Of a DNA stretch of 64,000 bases, positions 60,128 to 64,000 are shown one piece after another. Position numbers and translations under genes: made by a program. Source of the stretch: Sympetrum striolatum (Eukaryota > Arthropoda > Insecta > Odonata > Libellulidae); NCBI GenBank assembly GCA_947579665.1, contig OX388343.1, positions 92,732,254 through 92,796,253 of the forward strand, written 5' to 3'. Every line of letters begins with the position of its first letter. Within the stretch, counting starts at the first letter, position 1. The notes under the pieces are model-generated. The model did not search any database. It was not told the origin of the DNA and worked only from the letters and a program-made list of their open reading frames with translations.

Positions 60128-61783
60128 TCTACATATATAAAGCAGAAATTCTGTGGGTTTGTTAGTTTGTCTTGGAGTGGATTCCACACCGTTTCCCGAT
60201 TAATCTCATACTTTGCATACTCTGATATCAGGAAGGAAGTACTGTTATAATTTTATTCTAGAATTTTGCTGGGTTGCATCCAAGATCGCTCAGATATATT
60301 TTCATAAGGAATAGACGTGAGCTTCACTTTTATCGGATGCGGGCTTTATTTCTTTTGAAGAATTAAATTAGAAAGAATAGTTGCACAAAGTCGAGAAAAT
60401 TCTTATTTTGGTCGTGGAATCTTACTTTCGATTAGAATTTGCGAGAATATCGGTAAAATATACAGACATTTTGTGAAAATTCGAGGCAATAAACAAATCA
60501 TCCCCCTGACGACCGATCCCATTGTTGAATCCGAGCTCATGTTTTGGCCCGTAAAAATACTCGAGGACTTTAGGGCCATAAAGCTGATGATTGAAGAGGA
60601 CGATATATTACATGGGTACCGAGAAATTTTCTGTAAGATGGTAACCAGCAATTGCAGGTACGTAATTTCAGTCAGGAGATTCTCGGCTCATGTACGATAT
60701 GATTGAAGTTTCATGTCTTTTATGATATAAATCAAAAATTCTGTGGGTTTGTAGGATTTTTTGTATGTTGTGTCTTCATTTTAGTACAAACCGTGTGCCA
60801 GATCCGCATCAAACATTGAGTACGTGTTTCCTGGGACCAGGAAGGACGTCCAATCTCAATTTTATTCGATAAATATTCTTGCTTTGAACCGAGATCGCTC
60901 AGATGTGTTTCCATAAACAATAATTTTAAACCTCACATTTATCGGTAGCAGGCTATAATTCTTTTGTAGAATTAAAAAGTAAAATAGTCGTGCAGAGTCG
61001 AAACAAGAAGCAAAAGAACGGAAAATAAATGAATATTCTAATTTTGATCGTGGAATATTGTTTCCGAATCGATATTTCGAAAATTTCGATAAAAAACGAG
61101 TGTATTTTCCAAAATTATTGAGGTTGTAAACAGCCAGTCCTCCTGTTGATCGATGCGATTGCTGAGCCGAGCTCATGAATTTTCCTGTATAGTAAGAATA
61201 GCTTAGGATTTTAGACTGTAATCTAAAGGGAATTTACGCACTGCACGACCGGCAACTTCAATTCAATGTATAATACTTCTATATTCCCCGTTCAGAATCA
61301 ACGGGATCTTCAGCTAGCATATACATATAAAATAATATGAGTGTCTGTATGTTCGCTAAATACTCGATATCCGCACAATTTGGAAATTTTCTACATTATT
61401 AAAAGTCAACCCCGCGCAGAGTATAGGCTACCTTTTATTTGCCTAAATTTTCACGGTTTTCACCCAGACGGGTCAAAACGTTTCCATAAGAAATACACGT
61501 AGAGGTCATCTTTTCGTTGAAAGTCCATTTCTTTTGAAAAATTAAATTAGATATAACAGGCATAGGAAGTCGAATCAAGCACCATAAGTAGGAAAATAAA
61601 ATAAAGACTCCTATATTGGTCATAAATGTGGTTTTGATTGGAAATTACGATCATTTTGATAAAATACGTGAATCATTCATGGAAATTTTGAGGTTGTAAA
61701 TAACCTATTCCCTTGACGATCAAGGCGATTGTTATTCCGAGCTCGTGCGTAATTCCATAAGAAGACTTAGAAAATGAATGCCC
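60128..61783. repeat. Triple dispersed repeat, spacer 5
   Basis: Same three-block structure. Private changes occur in the first two blocks (ACTGTTATAATTTT near 60241, GTACGTGTTTCC near 60822). From about 61060 on it matches spacer 1 (GGAATATTGTTTCC, TTCACCCAGAC, CTCCTATATTGG). The rest of the spacer (59427-63304) holds no gene. Confidence 0.75.
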
Positions 61784-63304
61784 AGATAAAATAAATGCTG
61801 TAAGTAAGATATAGACTTTATGAGTTACAGATTTAAACATTATTATTTATGAGATTCAAACATTAGCAATTACATTATCCTGTAAAGAATGTTTCGGAAA
61901 AATTTAAATTTTCGTAATTTGTTGAAGAGACTATAGCAAGCAAGTATTATTTATATCAACCTAATTGTTTACAGTCCTTTTTCCTAAAATAAATGAGTTT
62001 TACAATTGTGGTTTACTGAAAATTGATTTCGCTCGATCAATTCGACTGGTTTAGTATAAATATCTTGGTAAGTTGCGGAAGTTCTGAATATATTCTTCTG
62101 AATTCAGTATTAAATCTAATCTATTTGCATTTATGTATATTGAGCGATTTTAGTTAAATGGAGTTAGTGAAGAACATAAAGATTACCCTGATTCGGTGTT
62201 TGTAATCGCTTAAGAGTCCAACGCCGAGTTGTAAAGTTGAAACAAATCACAGACATCTTATAAGGACCAAAAAGATGAAGCATTTTTATTTTGACATAAA
62301 AAGAATCCAAAAAGTGATAAATTCGTAGTTTTTAAGTGATTCCACTCCATATTCATTTACTATCCTTCCGTTATTGGTGTTTAATCTTTCTTTATATTTA
62401 GCATTGCGATTACTATTGTGTTATTTAGGTTCCGTGTTTATGGTGCACGTGTTAAGATTGAGATGCAACTCAGCTCCACTATGCACTTATTTTCTCCAAA
62501 GAATATTCATCGGTGGTTATTAGAGCGATGTATAATTTATTTCTGTCATTGATGTATAATATTTGTTGCCTTTGTCCCCTTGTACGAGACTGCAAATGTA
62601 ACATTAAGCGTGGTACTGCATATTCTTATGTGATCATAGAATATATGTTTATACTGTTTTAGTTGAAGCCATATTTCATTCAAAGCATATGAGAATGATT
62701 ATTGAGTTTATGCGACTTTGCAGACTTCATTGTAACTTAAATTTCTTGCTATATTGGATTGGAAAGTCTGGTATTTGTTATCTATCAACAATTGTCAACC
62801 ATGTCTTACGATGAAGGCTATTGCATTGGAATTTATGAATTTTTAATATCCCCGTAGAGAATGAACAAGCACCACTGCTGGTTCCTTATATAACAAGGAA
62901 ATAATACGGAGTAGCCTCTCATTATACATAGTAAAATCATTAGAGAAAATAGGAAGAAAAGGAATCTTCTAAATAATACCATCCAAATTATATCAATTAT
63001 GTGAGAAAGGAAACTCTGAAGGATTACCAAAAATAATTCGAACATATTTCATGTAACAAATTAAATCATACCGAAATCTAAAAATACAAGGTATCAGTAT
63101 TATTGGCTATCAAACTATACTTGTAAGAAAACTAATAGGGCAAATCTGACCTAAACGACAGAGGAAATGTAGGAATATAAAAATCATCTCGGTACCACCT
63201 AATTAGAGAAGAATTGATTACAGCCACTCCCATGACCGCATCATCTGATTTCACTTATTTCGTAAATGACATGCGCCGTCGATTTTTAGATTCCTCTTCA
63301 TGGA

Positions 63305-63340
63305 TATAAATACTGCACGCCCCGAGCAGAGGGCATCAGT
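63305..63340 (+). promoter_or_regulatory. Core promoter, gene 7
   Basis: TATAAAT at 63305-63311 and TCAGT initiator at 63336-63340. Confidence 0.83.
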
Positions 63341-63376
63341 CGTCTCCACCACAACCAACAGTCAACACCCCAAACG

Positions 63377-63962
63377 ATGCATTCGTCTCAGGTGAGTTAC
63401 AGAAGATCGCGTCTCAGCCTGCAAAATACGTCATCATCAGACTTCACCTAACTGATCCGATTCTTCCGTAACAGATTGTTCTCCTGGTAGTCGCTACGGC
63501 GGCCGCAGCATACGCCTTCCCACCAGCAGGACACCACGGAGGACATGGTCATCAAGACGTCGACTACTACGTAAGCATTGCCTATTTAATATCGAGCGCC
63601 TGATTTCCCGAGGTGTTCCTCTTTCTAACTTAACTTCTCTTCAGGCTCATCCCCACTACAACTTCAAGTACGGAGTCCGGGACAAGCACACCGGCGACGT
63701 AAAGGACCAGTCTGAGTCTAGGGACGGCGACGTGGTCAAGGGATCCTACAGCCTCCACGAGGCCGACGGAACCATCCGCCAGGTGCACTACACCGCTGAC
63801 GACCACAACGGATTCAACGCCGTCGTCACCAGGATCGGCAAGGCCGCCCATCCTCAGCATTACGCCCATGTCGCTCAGCCCGTCATCGCCTTGGGACACC
63901 ACGGCGCGGCTTCCTACGCTCACGGAAACAACTACGCCTACCATGGAGGCCATCATTACTAA
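63377..63962 (+). CDS. RR-2 cuticular protein, copy 7; join 63377-63391, 63475-63570, 63645-63962
   Basis: Last gene in the window, intact, 142 aa, with signal peptide and complete RR-2 domain. It has Lys51 and the TCT Ser4 codon like copy 2, but Gly24 like the others. Intron 2 has TATTTAATAT with GATTTCCC, a combination otherwise seen only in the outlier copy 1. Silent private marks are GTA for Val56 and TAC for Tyr142. It is thus a mosaic of copy 2-like and copy 1-like alleles. Poly(A) signal at 63980-63985. The window ends 38 bases after the stop codon. Confidence 0.93.
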
Positions 63963-64000
63963 CTAATTAACGCTTGCCAAATAAAAATATCATTAATTTT

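Larger units (their letters stand above)
40329..64000 (+). repeat. Tandem array, 4559-bp unit, five full units and one partial
   Basis: Every landmark recurs at exactly 4559 bp, including gene exons, promoters, poly(A) signals and spacer repeats. Homology to the unit starts at 40328-40329; the preceding base context differs from that before the equivalent point at 44888. The array runs to the right edge (a mismatch near 63998 may be a SNP or a boundary). Units differ by scattered substitutions and 1-bp indels that balance out. Each unit has one RR-2 gene (586 bp from ATG to stop including introns) and 3973 bp between genes. Confidence 0.97.

Overview
The window looks like nuclear DNA from an arthropod, most likely an insect. 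The evidence is AT-rich, intron-containing DNA, genes for chitin-binding cuticular proteins of the RR-2 (Rebers-Riddiford) class with TATA box plus arthropod-type TCAGT initiator, dead CR1/L2-like LINE and hAT-Buster elements, tRNA-derived SINEs, and a CLIP-type serine protease remnant. I cannot name the species. Only the cuticular protein genes look intact; almost everything else is repeat or decayed gene.

Layout. 1-8.3 kb: AT-rich DNA with one unrecognised ORF and a LINE whose 5' part (3.1-4.5 kb, +) and 3' part (6.2-5.0 kb, -) face each other. 8.4-9.5 kb: first RR-2 gene, a diverged outlier. 11.3-15.8 kb: a C-rich patch, then two abutting tandem repeats with similar periods (about 222-240 bp and 216-224 bp). 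16.0-25.3 kb: a degenerate quasi-palindrome of about 9 kb whose left arm is partly tandemly duplicated; it carries back-to-back tRNA-like sequences and, near its centre, two exon-like segments that join in frame. 25.3-31.6 kb: degenerate direct repeats of about 1.5-2.4 kb with exon-like cassettes. 32.9-34.2 kb: a 16-bp GC-rich minisatellite. 35.0-40.3 kb: a SINE, a decayed serine protease (two exons), a probable LINE tail, a dead hAT-Buster transposase and a small minisatellite.

40.3-64.0 kb: a tandem array with a period of exactly 4559 bp. Each unit holds one three-exon RR-2 gene (142 aa) and a spacer of about 4 kb that contains three diverged copies of a dispersed repeat. Six array genes are visible, and the array reaches the right edge of the window. 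All seven genes encode nearly the same secreted protein with its own TATA, initiator and poly(A) signal, so the likely effect of the array is higher dosage of one chitin-binding cuticle component. Sequence variants show a mosaic (first and last units alike, middle ones alike) and point to gene conversion or unequal exchange, including between the array and the outlier gene 31.7 kb away.
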